A DNA stretch of 64,000 bases from Parapusillimonas sp013416435 (GCF_052180245.1 NZ_CP197474.1:3658001-3722000); one strand, 5' to 3'; positions 50,974-61,219 are shown, counted from the first letter of the stretch. The notes: generated from the sequence alone by a model not told the origin. Translations and numbers: made by a program.

Positions 50974-53292
50974 AGGCAGCAAACCTGCATAAACGGCCAG
51001 ATGCGCCTCGACCACCTTGCGGATATCGAATTCGGTTTCCGCAAGCGCGCGGCCCGCCGCGCCCATTTGCTTACGCAACGGCGCGTCGCCGGCCAAGCGC
51101 AATACCGCATCGGCCAGTGCGCGGGCATCCCGCGCGGGGACCAGCACGCCGGACACGCCGGGCTCGATCGCATCCCGGCACCCCGGCACGTCCGTGGTCA
51201 CCACCGCACGCCCGCAGGCGGCCGCCTCGACCAGGGATTTCGGCAGGCCTTCGCGGTACGAGGGCAGGACGGCAATATGCGCGCCGGCGTACAGCTCGGC
51301 GATATCCTTGCGTTCGCCCAGGCATTCCACGATGCCTTCCTGCTTCCAGCGTGCGAATTCTTCGTCGCTGATGCTGGCCGGATTGCCGGGGTCCGGAGAA
51401 CCGACCAGCACCCAGCGCAGTGCCGTGGCATCGCCCGCGGCAAGCTTGGCCGCCTGCACGAACTCCATCACGCCTTTGTCCTTCAACAGGCGCGAGACCA
51501 TGAGGGCGCGCACCGGGCCTTCCGGCTCGGGTTGCACGGGAAAGACATCCAGGTCCACCCCGGATCCGCGTATCAGCACGGCCTGCCGCGGCTTGACCAC
51601 GCCGGCCCGCATCAGGACATCGCGGTCGCTCTGGTTCTGAAAGATGACGCGGCTGTTGCGATGCCCCAGCGCCAGCTTGTATAGCAAGGTGGCCGCGGTT
51701 CTCAGGAAATCGAATCCACCGGGCTTGCGCATGAAGATGAACCCGAGTCCCGATACCGCCGCCACATAGGCACGCACGCCAGCCAGCCTCGCGGCGATCC
51801 CGCCATAGAGCACCGGCTTGATGGTCACCGCATGCACGAGATCGGGCTGCAAGCCGCGAAACAGGCGCCAGAGCGCGAGCAGCGTCTGGAGTTCCTCAAT
51901 GGGATTTCGCCCGCTGCGCGACATGGGAATCGCGTAGTGCGGAAAGCCTTGTGCGGTGATGGCGGTGACGGCGGCCCCCTCCATCGTGGCCACATGAACG
52001 TCATAGCCCGCTTCCCGCGCGCCCAGCGCCACCGGCAAGCGGTGCGACAAAAAGAAGGCGGGGTTGTTCACCACGAACAGCAGCCGCGGCCGTCCGGGCG
52101 TCCTGGGCGTGCCGGACGGCCGCCTCCGGCGCGGAAAATCCGCTGCCAATCGTTTCCAGACCATGTGATACGCCCCCACCATGGATTGCAAGCTGTAGCG
52201 CGCCGCCACGCTGTCCCGCCCCCGCTGGAGCCGGCCGACATGCCCTGGCGCGGAGAGATCGCGCACCGCCTCGTCGATGGCATGCGCAAGGGCCCGTGGA
52301 TCACGCGGCGGCGCCATCCAGCCAGCATCGCCGATGATTTCGGCGGCATCGCCGACATCGGTCGCCACGCATGCCACGCCACTGGCCATGGCTTCGGCCA
52401 CCACGTTCGGAAACCCTTCGGCGCGGCTCGACAATACATGGACGTCCAGGCCGTTCATCAGCGCCGGCACGTCGTCGCGCCGGCCCATCAGTATCGTCTG
52501 GCCTCGCACGCCATGGCGCTCCAGCAGTCCGACCAGTTCGGCATTGCTTTCGTCGATGCCGTCCCCGATCAGTATGCAGCGCATCCCCGGATGCGTCTTC
52601 AGGCTGAAGGAAAAGGCCTGGATCAGGTTGGCGTGATCCTTCAGGGGATTCCAGCGTGCCACCGACCCGATCACCGGGATGCCGTCCGCCACGCCCCATT
52701 GCTCGCGAACCCGTGCCCGAGCTGCAGCGTCCGGCTGCCAGCGCGACAAATCATAGCCGTTGGGAATGACCAGCATGCGATCGGACCGGTAACCCCAGCC
52801 GCGATGGCGCTCCGCCGCGTCCCGCGCGCAGCTTACGATGACTTGCGGCACCAGCCCGGACAGCATCGCGCAAATCCTGGACAGCGTCCGGGCGGACCGG
52901 CTGCCCTTGTGCAGATCCGCCCCCGAGTTGCGTATGCCCCAGGACACCGCCTTGATCCCAGCCAGCCTGGCGATGACGCCGCCCAGAAGATCGGCGTGAT
53001 ACATCCATGTCTGGACCACATCGGGCCGCAGGTCGCGCAGCAGTCGGAACAGCTTCCAGGCGCCCTTGAAGGCGCCGCCGCCTTTCATGTGCAGGGCATG
53101 CACCGGAATGCCCGCGTCGCGCAGGCGCGGACCGAAGACATCGTCATCACCCAGCGATATCACGATATGCTCGTCCACCTGACCAGGCGCCGTGACAAGC
53201 CGATGCAGCACTGTCTCGGCGCCGCCCTGACCCAGGCCCGAAATGATGTGGACGACGCGCAGGGCCGCGCGCTGAAGCTGCGCGGCACTCAT
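50935..53292 (-). CDS. Two-domain GT4-GT4 glycosyltransferase fusion
   Basis: A 785-residue protein made of two complete glycosyltransferase units. Domain one (about 10-370) has VVHIISGLGQGGAET, IGSVARWNPLKDHANL and SSRAEGFPNVVAEAMASG. A Pro/Arg-rich linker (about 375-395) leads to domain two (about 395-775), with LLFVVNNPAFFLSHRLPVALGA, VSRLLKDKGVMEF and SYREGLPKSLVEAAACGRAV, both GT4 hallmarks. There is no stop between them. The C-terminal residues GVRPHAGSDPSV come from a palindromic repeat. The start overlaps the next glycosyltransferase by 4 bases. Confidence 0.9.
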   Translation of the reverse strand: MSAAQLQRAALRVVHIISGLGQGGAETVLHRLVTAPGQVDEHIVISLGDDDVFGPRLRDAGIPVHALHMKGGGAFKGAWKLFRLLRDLRPDVVQTWMYHADLLGGVIARLAGIKAVSWGIRNSGADLHKGSRSARTLSRICAMLSGLVPQVIVSCARDAAERHRGWGYRSDRMLVIPNGYDLSRWQPDAAARARVREQWGVADGIPVIGSVARWNPLKDHANLIQAFSFSLKTHPGMRCILIGDGIDESNAELVGLLERHGVRGQTILMGRRDDVPALMNGLDVHVLSSRAEGFPNVVAEAMASGVACVATDVGDAAEIIGDAGWMAPPRDPRALAHAIDEAVRDLSAPGHVGRLQRGRDSVAARYSLQSMVGAYHMVWKRLAADFPRRRRPSGTPRTPGRPRLLFVVNNPAFFLSHRLPVALGAREAGYDVHVATMEGAAVTAITAQGFPHYAIPMSRSGRNPIEELQTLLALWRLFRGLQPDLVHAVTIKPVLYGGIAARLAGVRAYVAAVSGLGFIFMRKPGGFDFLRTAATLLYKLALGHRNSRVIFQNQSDRDVLMRAGVVKPRQAVLIRGSGVDLDVFPVQPEPEGPVRALMVSRLLKDKGVMEFVQAAKLAAGDATALRWVLVGSPDPGNPASISDEEFARWKQEGIVECLGERKDIAELYAGAHIAVLPSYREGLPKSLVEAAACGRAVVTTDVPGCRDAIEPGVSGVLVPARDARALADAVLRLAGDAPLRKQMGAAGRALAETEFDIRKVVEAHLAVYAGLLPGVRPHAGSDPSV

Positions 53293-54422
53293 GCGGACCG
53301 TTCCAGGGCGGGCTGGGGCAAGGCGCGAGCGAACACCGCGTCCCATTGATCCAGTATGCCGGGCAGGCCGTAGCGTTCGCGCACGGATGCTGCCGCACGC
53401 CGCCCCATGACGTCGCGCAGCGTGGGGTCGCTCATCAATTGCTCCAGGGCCTTGCACAGCGCAGCCTGGTCGCCCAGCGGCGTCAGCAAGGCATACTTGC
53501 CGTCCTCGCTGATTTCACGCGGTCCGCTGGGGCAATCCACGCTGACGCATGCCCGTCCTAAAGCCATGGCTTCGAGAAGCACGTTCGGAAAGCCCTCCAC
53601 TTCGGAAGTCATGGCGAACGCGTCCGCCTTGATGACTTCTTCCCAGGGCTGCTCGGTGCGACCCGGCAAGGAAATGCGGGACGCAAGGCCGGTGGCCTGG
53701 ATGAGCTGCTCTAGCGCCGTTCTTTCGGGACCTTCCCCCCATATGACGAGATCCCATTCGGGATAGGCCTCTGCCAAGGCTGCAAACGCCTGGATAAGAT
53801 CCCCAAAACGCTTGCTGGGCACCAGCCGGCCCATGCCCAGCAGCCGATAGCGGCGCGGCCAGGCCACCATCTCGGGCTGCCGTACCTCATCGATATTGGG
53901 CGGCAGCGGATTCGGCACGACCGCAACGTCCTTGAGTCCCGGGACCATGCCGCGAAAGACGTCGACACTGTCCCGCGACTGCAGCACGACCGTGGTCGCG
54001 CGGGGATACAGTGCGCGGCGCAGCCGCTTCAGCGCATCGCCGGCGCTGCTGCTGAATGCCGGATTCGTGCGCTCGCAGACGATCACCGGGACTTTCATCG
54101 CGCGCGTGGCCGACAGTACGACGACATTCACGTTCGTCAGAAACGAAACAATGACATCCGGCTGGACCTCCCGGATCAGTCGCCGGATCGTGAACCATTT
54201 GCTCAGGCTGGGCAGCGTCTTGCGCCCCAGCCAGCTCATGCGGTCCGCCAGCCAGACCAGGCGCACAGCGGGGTTCAGATGATAGAAGCAAGTGCCTTTC
54301 TTGGTATAAGTGGGCACCAGCGTCACGCTGTCGCCGCGCCGCGCCCATGCGCTGGACAGGGTAGCGGCAACCCTTTCCGCGCCGCCGGCATGCATGGAGC
54401 TGACGAAGAACAGTATTTTCAT
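53289..54422 (-). CDS. GT4 glycosyltransferase
   Basis: A 377-residue GT4-family transferase. It begins MKILFFVSSMHAGGAERVAATLS, with LLGMGRLVPSKRFGDLI and EVEGFPNVLLEAMALGRACVS in the donor-binding half. The start at 54422 overlaps the asnB-like stop (ATGA), and its stop overlaps the fusion gene start (ATGA). It probably adds one sugar of the surface polysaccharide repeat unit. The donor and acceptor cannot be read from sequence. Confidence 0.92.
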   Translation of the reverse strand: MKILFFVSSMHAGGAERVAATLSSAWARRGDSVTLVPTYTKKGTCFYHLNPAVRLVWLADRMSWLGRKTLPSLSKWFTIRRLIREVQPDVIVSFLTNVNVVVLSATRAMKVPVIVCERTNPAFSSSAGDALKRLRRALYPRATTVVLQSRDSVDVFRGMVPGLKDVAVVPNPLPPNIDEVRQPEMVAWPRRYRLLGMGRLVPSKRFGDLIQAFAALAEAYPEWDLVIWGEGPERTALEQLIQATGLASRISLPGRTEQPWEEVIKADAFAMTSEVEGFPNVLLEAMALGRACVSVDCPSGPREISEDGKYALLTPLGDQAALCKALEQLMSDPTLRDVMGRRAAASVRERYGLPGILDQWDAVFARALPQPALERSA

Positions 54423-56335
54423 GAGGGCCTCACGTCGGCGGCACGGACGGAATCCAGCCATGCCTGCGTCATCAGGATGCTCCACAAATGGGTGCTCCAG
54501 TCTTGCTTGTTCTGTTGGTGTTCGCGCCATTTTCTCAGGATGGGCTCGGCATGGAACAGGCCCTCCTGGTTCAGCCGCGCAGGGTCCAGCAAGGCATTGG
54601 CCCACTCGTTCAGCGGTCCGCGCAGCCAGCTCGCCAAAGGGACGGAAAAGCCCTTCTTGGGCCGATCGACGAGAGCCTGCGGCACATGGCGGTACAAGAC
54701 CTGGCGCAGCAGCCACTTGCCCTGCCCAGATCGTATCCTGTAGGACAGCGGCAGGCGGCGGGAGAACTCCACCACCTGGTGATCCAGCATCGGGACGCGG
54801 GTTTCAAGGCCGACAGCCATCGCCGCCCGGTCCACCTTGACCAGGATGTCGTCCGGCAGATAGCTCAGGATATCCAGCAGGGACATGGTCTCGTGCAGGC
54901 CGTCGCCGATGCGATCGTCGAAGCAGGTCTCGGGCAGCTCCGCGCCTATCACCGCTTGAGCCGGATCTTTCCAATACGATACGAACTGCCGGTAGAACAC
55001 GCCTTGGCTGTCTGCCGCCAAGACCTCCGACAGCTTCTCGAAACGATCGCGACGGCGCCCCGCCGGCATCAGGGCCGCAGCCGATCCGGCGGCGGCAGCC
55101 AGCACGCCGTGGGTGAATTGCGGCAAGCGCTGCCGCTTATGCCACCAGCCAGCGGCGCGGAAATAGCGCGAATAGCCCGAAAACAGCTCATCGCCGCCGT
55201 CGCCCGACAAGGCCACCGTGACATGCCGCCGCGCCATGCGCATGACCAGCGCCGTGGGCACTTGCGATGAGTCGGCAAAAGGTTCGTCGTACATCGTTGG
55301 AAGCTGCGGCACGATCGACAGGGCATCCGCCGCGCTGACGTACATTTCGGTGTGCGTCGTCCCGAGATGGCGCGCGACCTCCTTGGCATGCTGGGCTTCG
55401 TTGTAGGCCGGGTCGTCGAAGCCGATGGCGAAGGTGCGCACGGGCTGCGATGAACGCTTCTGCATCAGCGCGACGATCGTGGACGAATCGATGCCGCCGG
55501 ATAGAAACGCCCCCAGCTCGACATCCGAGATCATCTGCCGGCCCACGGCTGTCGACAGGACCTCCTCCAGCGCATCAGCCGCCGCACTGTCGGAGTCGAA
55601 GGACAGCATATTGCCGCGCGCCGCCGCGCTGACATCGGCGGCGGACCAATACACGGTTCCCGAAGGCAGCGACCGCGACCGCAAGTCGGCTTCGGTCAAC
55701 GTCAGCCACTGCCCCGGCGGCAGCTTGCCGATGCTGCGGTAGATGCTGTAGGGGGCGGGAATATAGTTATGGCGCAGCAACAAGGACAAGGCGCGGCGAT
55801 CGATCCGTCCGTCGAAGCCCGGAATCGCGGTCATGGCCTTGAGCTCGGAACCGAAGACGAAATTCCCGTCCGCATAGCCCATGTACAGGGGCTTTTCTCC
55901 CATGCGGTCCCGCATGAGGCTCAGGCAGCGCTCCTGCCGGTCCCACAGCGCGATGGCAAACATGCCGGTCATGCCCGCCAGGGAAGCGGCGATGCCCCAG
56001 GCCGCAAAGGCCGCCAGCACGGTTTCCGTGTCTGAATGACCGCGCCACGCGGGCGCCCTGCCCTGCGCTTCCAGCTGGGCCCGGAGCTCCTGATGATTGT
56101 AGATTTCACCGTTGAGTATCAGCACGTAGCGCCCGCAGGCGGATATCATGGGCTGATGCCCTGCGGGGCTCAGGTCCAGGATGGCCAGCCGAACGTGCCC
56201 AAGCGCGACGCCCGCCTGGGCGTCCTCCCAGTAGCCCTGGCTGTCGGGGCCGCGATGCCGCATGCGCCCGCAGCCTTGCTCGACGATGGGCCGCTTTTCG
56301 GGCAGGTTTCCCCAGATTCCTACGATTCCACACAT
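54419..56335 (-). CDS. asnB: Asparagine-synthase-type amidotransferase of polysaccharide cluster
   Basis: A 638-residue protein with an N-terminal class II glutamine amidotransferase domain (Cys2 nucleophile in MCGIVGIWG) and a C-terminal synthetase domain with the PP-loop LSGGIDSST near residue 265. In polysaccharide loci (for example WbpS of Pseudomonas aeruginosa O6) such proteins amidate a uronic acid. The cluster's WbpO/WbpP genes would make that uronic acid, UDP-GalNAcA, so the role here is likely amidation rather than asparagine supply; that is inference. It overlaps both neighbours. Confidence 0.88.
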   Translation of the reverse strand: MCGIVGIWGNLPEKRPIVEQGCGRMRHRGPDSQGYWEDAQAGVALGHVRLAILDLSPAGHQPMISACGRYVLILNGEIYNHQELRAQLEAQGRAPAWRGHSDTETVLAAFAAWGIAASLAGMTGMFAIALWDRQERCLSLMRDRMGEKPLYMGYADGNFVFGSELKAMTAIPGFDGRIDRRALSLLLRHNYIPAPYSIYRSIGKLPPGQWLTLTEADLRSRSLPSGTVYWSAADVSAAARGNMLSFDSDSAAADALEEVLSTAVGRQMISDVELGAFLSGGIDSSTIVALMQKRSSQPVRTFAIGFDDPAYNEAQHAKEVARHLGTTHTEMYVSAADALSIVPQLPTMYDEPFADSSQVPTALVMRMARRHVTVALSGDGGDELFSGYSRYFRAAGWWHKRQRLPQFTHGVLAAAAGSAAALMPAGRRRDRFEKLSEVLAADSQGVFYRQFVSYWKDPAQAVIGAELPETCFDDRIGDGLHETMSLLDILSYLPDDILVKVDRAAMAVGLETRVPMLDHQVVEFSRRLPLSYRIRSGQGKWLLRQVLYRHVPQALVDRPKKGFSVPLASWLRGPLNEWANALLDPARLNQEGLFHAEPILRKWREHQQNKQDWSTHLWSILMTQAWLDSVRAADVRPS

Positions 56336-57465
56336 AATAGATTTCCCCACAGCGCCATCACCCGCGCCACCGAAAACCGGTCGCGCACGTCGACGGCGCG
56401 CCGTGCATAGGCTTCGCGCTTTTCTGGATGCGCCATCATATCGGACAAGTGCGCCGCCAGCGCCTCCGCATCGCCCGCCGGCTGGACCAGCACGCCGTCG
56501 ATGCCGTCGCGGATGATTTCGCGCGGCCCCGTCTCGCAGTCGAAGGCCACCGGAGCCAGTCCGCTGGCCATGGATTCAATGAGCGTATTGGACAGCCCCT
56601 CGACCCGTGAACTCAGCACATACAGATCGGACTGCAAATACCAGTCGGCCACATTGCCGGCCCGGCCAGGCATGCTCACGCGGGCCGACAGTCCCGCGGC
56701 GTCGATCTGCTGCTGCAGCGCCTCCCGGCTTTCGCCCTCTCCCAGGATCACGAGATCCCACAAGGGAAAATGGTCGGCGATCTCCTGAAACGCGGTGACC
56801 AGGAGATCGAAGCCCTTGTGCGGATGCAGCCTGCCTACCGCAAGCAGGCGAAAGCGCCCATTGCGCCGTGGCGGCTCCAGGCGCGGCTCCGCACTTTCTA
56901 TGGGCCAGCGCACCGCATTGGGGATCACGGCAAGCCGGCTGCCCGGCACGTGCTCTTGCAGCCATTGCGCAGTGCCAGCGGTAAGCGCCACCACTGCAGC
57001 CGCCTGCGGATAGGCCCAGCGGCGCAAGCGCAGCCAGATTTCAGGCAGCTCCTGAGAAGGCGGGTGCGTATGCTCGGTGGCGATGACACGGCATTTCAAC
57101 CCGCGCGCGGCGGCGACCGCCAGCACCGAGGCCGTCGTCATCATGCCAAGAACCACCGAAGGACGCAGCCGCTTGATCAGGCGCCGCAGCCGCCAGACGC
57201 GACGCAGATTCGCGAGCATCCCGCTCAATCCGCCGCTCGACGCTCCGGCGGTTCCCAGCACGTGACGCTTGACCTGCGGATGCAAGGCGTAGGCGTCCGT
57301 GTCGGCGCTCGCCTGCGTCACCACCGTCACTTTCCAGCCCAGGTCGGCCCAGTACGCGCTGATGTCGGCAGTCACGCGTTCGGCCCCTCCGCCGCTCAGG
57401 GAATGGATGAAAATCATCAGATGGGCGGGAACGGATGGCTTACTCAAAACAATACCTATATCCAT
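56320..57465 (-). CDS. GT4 glycosyltransferase
   Basis: A transferase of about 381 residues, with MIFIHSLSGGGAERV near residue 17, LLAVGRLHPHKGFDLLV, and LSSRVEGLSNTLIESMASGLAPVAFDCETGPREII in the C-terminal half. Three starts are possible (57495, 57465 and 57417); the middle one is given. The frame is open far upstream, inside the flippase gene, without coding signs. The 3' end overlaps the asnB-like start by 16 bases. It is a further sugar transferase of the polysaccharide unit. Confidence 0.88.
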   Translation of the reverse strand: MDIGIVLSKPSVPAHLMIFIHSLSGGGAERVTADISAYWADLGWKVTVVTQASADTDAYALHPQVKRHVLGTAGASSGGLSGMLANLRRVWRLRRLIKRLRPSVVLGMMTTASVLAVAAARGLKCRVIATEHTHPPSQELPEIWLRLRRWAYPQAAAVVALTAGTAQWLQEHVPGSRLAVIPNAVRWPIESAEPRLEPPRRNGRFRLLAVGRLHPHKGFDLLVTAFQEIADHFPLWDLVILGEGESREALQQQIDAAGLSARVSMPGRAGNVADWYLQSDLYVLSSRVEGLSNTLIESMASGLAPVAFDCETGPREIIRDGIDGVLVQPAGDAEALAAHLSDMMAHPEKREAYARRAVDVRDRFSVARVMALWGNLLCVES

Positions 57466-57500
57466 GAAAAGAGAATGCTGGACGCATGCGTCCATGAACC

Positions 57501-58829
57501 TTATGGCCTGCGCAGCGCGACCAGCACGTAGCAGGCGTACGACAAGGCATACATGATGCTGGTGGCCAGCATGATGCCGGCGGCGCCCATCGACGGCGCC
57601 AGGATTGGGTTCAGGGCCGCCTTGAGCGCGAAATTGGCCACGGCGATCGCGGCCATGATGCGGTAGCGATTCTGGCTGGCAAGCAGCTGGACCAGTATCA
57701 GCACCCCAAAGTAGAACGGCATTTGCAGCAGCCCCCAGCGCAATACATGCGCCACGGCCTGCGTATCCTGCGCAGAGAACGCCCCGCGCTCGAACAGTAG
57801 CGCCACGCCCCAGGGGGCAAGCACCCAGCCCACGAGCGTCACTGCGCCGCCGGCCAGCAGCATCAGCGCCGACCACTTGAGCGCCGTCGTGCGCGCCCTT
57901 TCGGCATCGCCGCGCTGCTGGATATCCGCCAGAACCGGCAATGCCGCGCGTCCCACCGACGCCGCTCCGACACCAAGAAGCAGGGAAAGCAGCCGGGCCG
58001 CATAGCCCAGCGTCGAGTTGGCGTTCGCGCCGAGGTTGGCCGCCGTGTATTGGTCGATGGGTCCCACGAAACTCATGGCCACCTGACCGATGAGCATGAC
58101 GCCCGCTGCCTTGACCAGCTCGGGCCAATGATGGGACTTGAATGTCAGGGCGGGCCGGCCTCGCATGCCGTCGGCGCGGGACGCCAGCCAGAACAGCCAG
58201 ACCGATTGGATCAGGTAGCCCACCAGCGTGCCCCACAACAGGGGACCGACCTCGGTCACGACGCCGGCCAGCATGACCCATACCAGGATCACGACCGCCG
58301 GCACGCTGTCCAGCAGGGTGTTGATATGGCGCTCGCGCGCGCGCAAGCGCGCGGCGCTGATCCCCGTCATCAGGGTCAGCAGCGCCGCGGGCGCAAAAGC
58401 CAGCATCAGTTCGGCGCTCATGCGCGATGCCGCCGGTGTAAGCCCGGCACCCACCCATTGCAGGATCCAGGGCCACGCCACATACAAGGCCACCGCCAGC
58501 ACTGTGCCGAAGGCAATCGTCCACCCCTGCAGCTCGCCCATGAAGCGCGCCCTTTCCGGGCGCGTCTCGCTGCGCGCACGCACCAGCACCGGGATCAGCA
58601 CAACCGACAGCGCGCCCACCACCGTGATGGGCAGCCAGTTGGCCATCGTCATCGTGAACTGATAGGCGTCCACCGCATCGCTGATGCCGTAGCGATACGC
58701 CACCGCCATTTCCTTGAATGCGCCGGCAGCCTTGCCCAGCAGCAGGAAAAAAGCCACGCGCATCGCCCCCTGGGCAATGCGCCTGTGGTCGGAATGCAGC
58801 GTCGACAACCGCTGTTTTAGGGCTTTCAA
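57501..58829 (-). CDS. MurJ/Wzx-type lipid-linked oligosaccharide flippase
   Basis: A 442-residue polytopic membrane protein of the MviN/MATE-like flippase superfamily with about 12 hydrophobic segments. It begins with GKAAGAFKEMAVAYRYGISDAVDAYQF, typical of MurJ, and its gene sits in a glycosyltransferase cluster, so it probably exports the polysaccharide unit rather than lipid II. It starts directly after the WbpP-like gene stop, with one base between them. Confidence 0.88.
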   Translation of the reverse strand: MKALKQRLSTLHSDHRRIAQGAMRVAFFLLLGKAAGAFKEMAVAYRYGISDAVDAYQFTMTMANWLPITVVGALSVVLIPVLVRARSETRPERARFMGELQGWTIAFGTVLAVALYVAWPWILQWVGAGLTPAASRMSAELMLAFAPAALLTLMTGISAARLRARERHINTLLDSVPAVVILVWVMLAGVVTEVGPLLWGTLVGYLIQSVWLFWLASRADGMRGRPALTFKSHHWPELVKAAGVMLIGQVAMSFVGPIDQYTAANLGANANSTLGYAARLLSLLLGVGAASVGRAALPVLADIQQRGDAERARTTALKWSALMLLAGGAVTLVGWVLAPWGVALLFERGAFSAQDTQAVAHVLRWGLLQMPFYFGVLILVQLLASQNRYRIMAAIAVANFALKAALNPILAPSMGAAGIMLATSIMYALSYACYVLVALRRP

Positions 58830-58830
58830 A

Positions 58831-59856
58831 TCAACGCAAGAATTGCGTGTACCAGGGCATGGCGACTTCGATCCCCTGCACGATGGTATGCATGGGCTCG
58901 TAGCCCAGCAGCTCTTTGGCCTTGCTGATGTCGGCCTGCGAGTGGCGCACGTCGCCCGCCCGGAAATCCCGGTACACGGGTTGCCTGTCGTACACGATAC
59001 CGTTGTTGCCCAGCGCCTTGGCCAGGTAGTCGAAGAGTTCGTTCAGGCTCGTCCGGGCGTTGACCGCCACGTTGTAGACCTGATTGACGCCTTCGGGCTG
59101 AGCCAGCGCCGCCAGGATGTTGGCCTGCACGACATTGTCGATGAAGCAGAAATCGCGGCTGGTTTCGCCATCGCCGTTCACCACGACATCTTCGCCGCGT
59201 ATCATCGCGGCAATCCAGGTGGGGATGACGGCGGCATAAGCGCCATTGGGATCCTGCCGCTTGCCGAATACATTGAAGTAGCGCAAGCCCACACTGCCGA
59301 AGCCGTACGAGCGGGTGAAGACATCGGCGTACAGTTCGTTCACGTACTTGGTGACCGCATAAGGCGACAAAGGCCTGCCGATGCGCTCTTCGACCTTGGG
59401 CAGTTCTTCGAGATCGCCGTAGGTGGAACTGGATGCGGCATAGACGAAAGCCTGAACCTTGGCGTCGCGCGCCGCAACCAGCATGTTGAGAAAGCCCCCT
59501 ACGTTGACCTCGTTGGTCGTGATGGGGTCCTTCAGCGAGCGCGGCACCGAACCCAGCGCGGCCTGATGGAGGACAAAATCCATGCCCTCGGCTGCTTTCC
59601 GGCAGGTTTCGAAATCGCGGATATCGCCTTCAATGAATGAAAAATTCGCCCACTGCTCGGGAGTCACGGTTTTCTGGACCTCATCCAGGTTGTGCCGATA
59701 GCCCGTTGCGAAATTGTCCAGGCCGCGGACCTTCTGCCCCATCACGAGAAGCGCTTCGAGCAGATTGGAGCCTATGAAGCCGGCGCATCCGGTGATCAGC
59801 CACGCTTTGGGCTCTGCCTGCAACTGTGTAGTGACTTCCTGATATCGATTATTCAT
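58831..59856 (-). CDS. wbpP: UDP-N-acetylglucosamine 4-epimerase, WbpP type
   Basis: A 341-residue short-chain NAD-dependent epimerase, strongly like WbpP and TviC along its whole length. It interconverts UDP-GlcNAc and UDP-GalNAc, or their uronic acids. The NAD motif ITGCAGFIGSN is at residues 21-31, the AASSSTYGD segment follows, and the active-site SPYAVTKYVNELYAD holds the Tyr-x-x-x-Lys pair. RYFNVFGKRQDPNGAYAAVIP and GDGETSRDFCFIDN match the family. It is next to the dehydrogenase. Confidence 0.93.
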   Translation of the reverse strand: MNNRYQEVTTQLQAEPKAWLITGCAGFIGSNLLEALLVMGQKVRGLDNFATGYRHNLDEVQKTVTPEQWANFSFIEGDIRDFETCRKAAEGMDFVLHQAALGSVPRSLKDPITTNEVNVGGFLNMLVAARDAKVQAFVYAASSSTYGDLEELPKVEERIGRPLSPYAVTKYVNELYADVFTRSYGFGSVGLRYFNVFGKRQDPNGAYAAVIPTWIAAMIRGEDVVVNGDGETSRDFCFIDNVVQANILAALAQPEGVNQVYNVAVNARTSLNELFDYLAKALGNNGIVYDRQPVYRDFRAGDVRHSQADISKAKELLGYEPMHTIVQGIEVAMPWYTQFLR

Positions 59857-59892
59857 GACAAGACCTTTCTGACGTTTTATGATGCTGCGCCC

Positions 59893-61167
59893 TCAAAGGC
59901 GAATGTCGGCCTCGTCGGCCGAAAGCACGTACTTCAAGTCGTACAGCACGTGGTCGGGCTTGCCCAGCGCCTTGACGGCGGTGGCGCCCATGCCGACGAA
60001 CTGATGATGGGCGACGGCGAGAATGATTCCATCGTAGGCGCCCGCGTGGGGATCCGCAACCGGCGTGATGCCGTACTCGCGCACGGCTTCGTCAGCGTCG
60101 ACCCACGGATCGTAGACATCGACCTCGATGTTGTATTCGCCCAGCTCGCGAACGATGTCGACGACACGCGTATTGCGAAGGTCGGGGCAGTTCTCCTTGA
60201 AAGTCAGCCCCATTACCAGCACGCGCGATCCCTGCACCTGGATGGAACGCTTCGTCATCGCCTTGACCAGTTGCGACACCACATAGCTTCCCATGGAGTC
60301 GTTCAGGCGCCGCCCGGCAAGAATGATCTCGGGGTGGTAGCCGATGGACTGCGCCTTGTGCGTGAGATAGTACGGATCCACGCCAATGCAGTGCCCGCCC
60401 ACCAGGCCCGGCCGGAAGGGAAGGAAATTCCATTTCGTGCCCGCCGCCTCCAGAACCGCCTGGGTATCTATGCCCAGCCTGTTGAAGATCAAGGCAAGTT
60501 CGTTGATCAATGCGATGTTGACGTCGCGCTGGGTGTTTTCAATGACTTTGGCGGCCTCGGCCACCCGGATGGACGGCGCTTTGTGGGTGCCCGCGACAAT
60601 GATTTCGCCATAAAGCTCATTGATGAGGTCGGCGACGTCGGGGGTGGATCCGGCGGTCACTTTCTTGATCGTCGATACGCGGTGCGCCTTGTCGCCCGGA
60701 TTGATGCGCTCGGGACTATAGCCGGCATAAAAGTCTTCGTTGAACCGCAACCCGGATATGCTTTCGAGCACGGGCACGCAGACCTCTTCGGTGGCGCCCG
60801 GATAAACGGTGGATTCATAGACGACGATGTCGCCGCGCTTGAGCACCTTTCCGATGGTTTCGCTGGCGCGGATCAGCGGAGTGAGATCGGGCTGCTTGTA
60901 TTCATCGATGGGCGTGGGCACGGTGACAATGAACACGTTGGCGCGGGCCAGGTGCTCCGCCTCGTGCGTGAATTCCAGATGCTTCGCCTGCGCCAGTTCT
61001 TCGGGTTCGACTTCAAGGGTGTGATCCCTGCCTTCCTTGAGTTCGGCCACCCGGCGCAGGTTGATGTCGAAGCCCAATACCGGGCGCTTCTTGCCAAACT
61101 CCACCGCCAGAGGCAACCCCACATAACCGAGGCCGACGACCGCAAGTTTCACGTCTTGAATCTGCAC
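59893..61167 (-). CDS. wbpO: UDP-N-acetyl-hexosamine dehydrogenase, WbpO/TviB type
   Basis: A 424-residue nucleotide-sugar dehydrogenase that oxidises C6 of UDP-GalNAc or UDP-GlcNAc to the uronic acid with two NAD. The NAD motif VVGLGYVGLPLAVEFG is at residues 10-25. The catalytic cysteine is in the segment LVGGHCIGVDPYYL near residue 263, and the C-terminal domain holds VLVMGLTFKENCPDLRNTRV. With WbpP and the amidotransferase it points to GalNAcA or its amide in the surface glycan. Confidence 0.95.
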   Translation of the reverse strand: MQIQDVKLAVVGLGYVGLPLAVEFGKKRPVLGFDINLRRVAELKEGRDHTLEVEPEELAQAKHLEFTHEAEHLARANVFIVTVPTPIDEYKQPDLTPLIRASETIGKVLKRGDIVVYESTVYPGATEEVCVPVLESISGLRFNEDFYAGYSPERINPGDKAHRVSTIKKVTAGSTPDVADLINELYGEIIVAGTHKAPSIRVAEAAKVIENTQRDVNIALINELALIFNRLGIDTQAVLEAAGTKWNFLPFRPGLVGGHCIGVDPYYLTHKAQSIGYHPEIILAGRRLNDSMGSYVVSQLVKAMTKRSIQVQGSRVLVMGLTFKENCPDLRNTRVVDIVRELGEYNIEVDVYDPWVDADEAVREYGITPVADPHAGAYDGIILAVAHHQFVGMGATAVKALGKPDHVLYDLKYVLSADEADIRL

Positions 61168-61219
61168 TTTGCATCTCCCGCGCTGCGCGCTTTAAAGAAG
61201 AAATAAGAAGGTTGCGACG

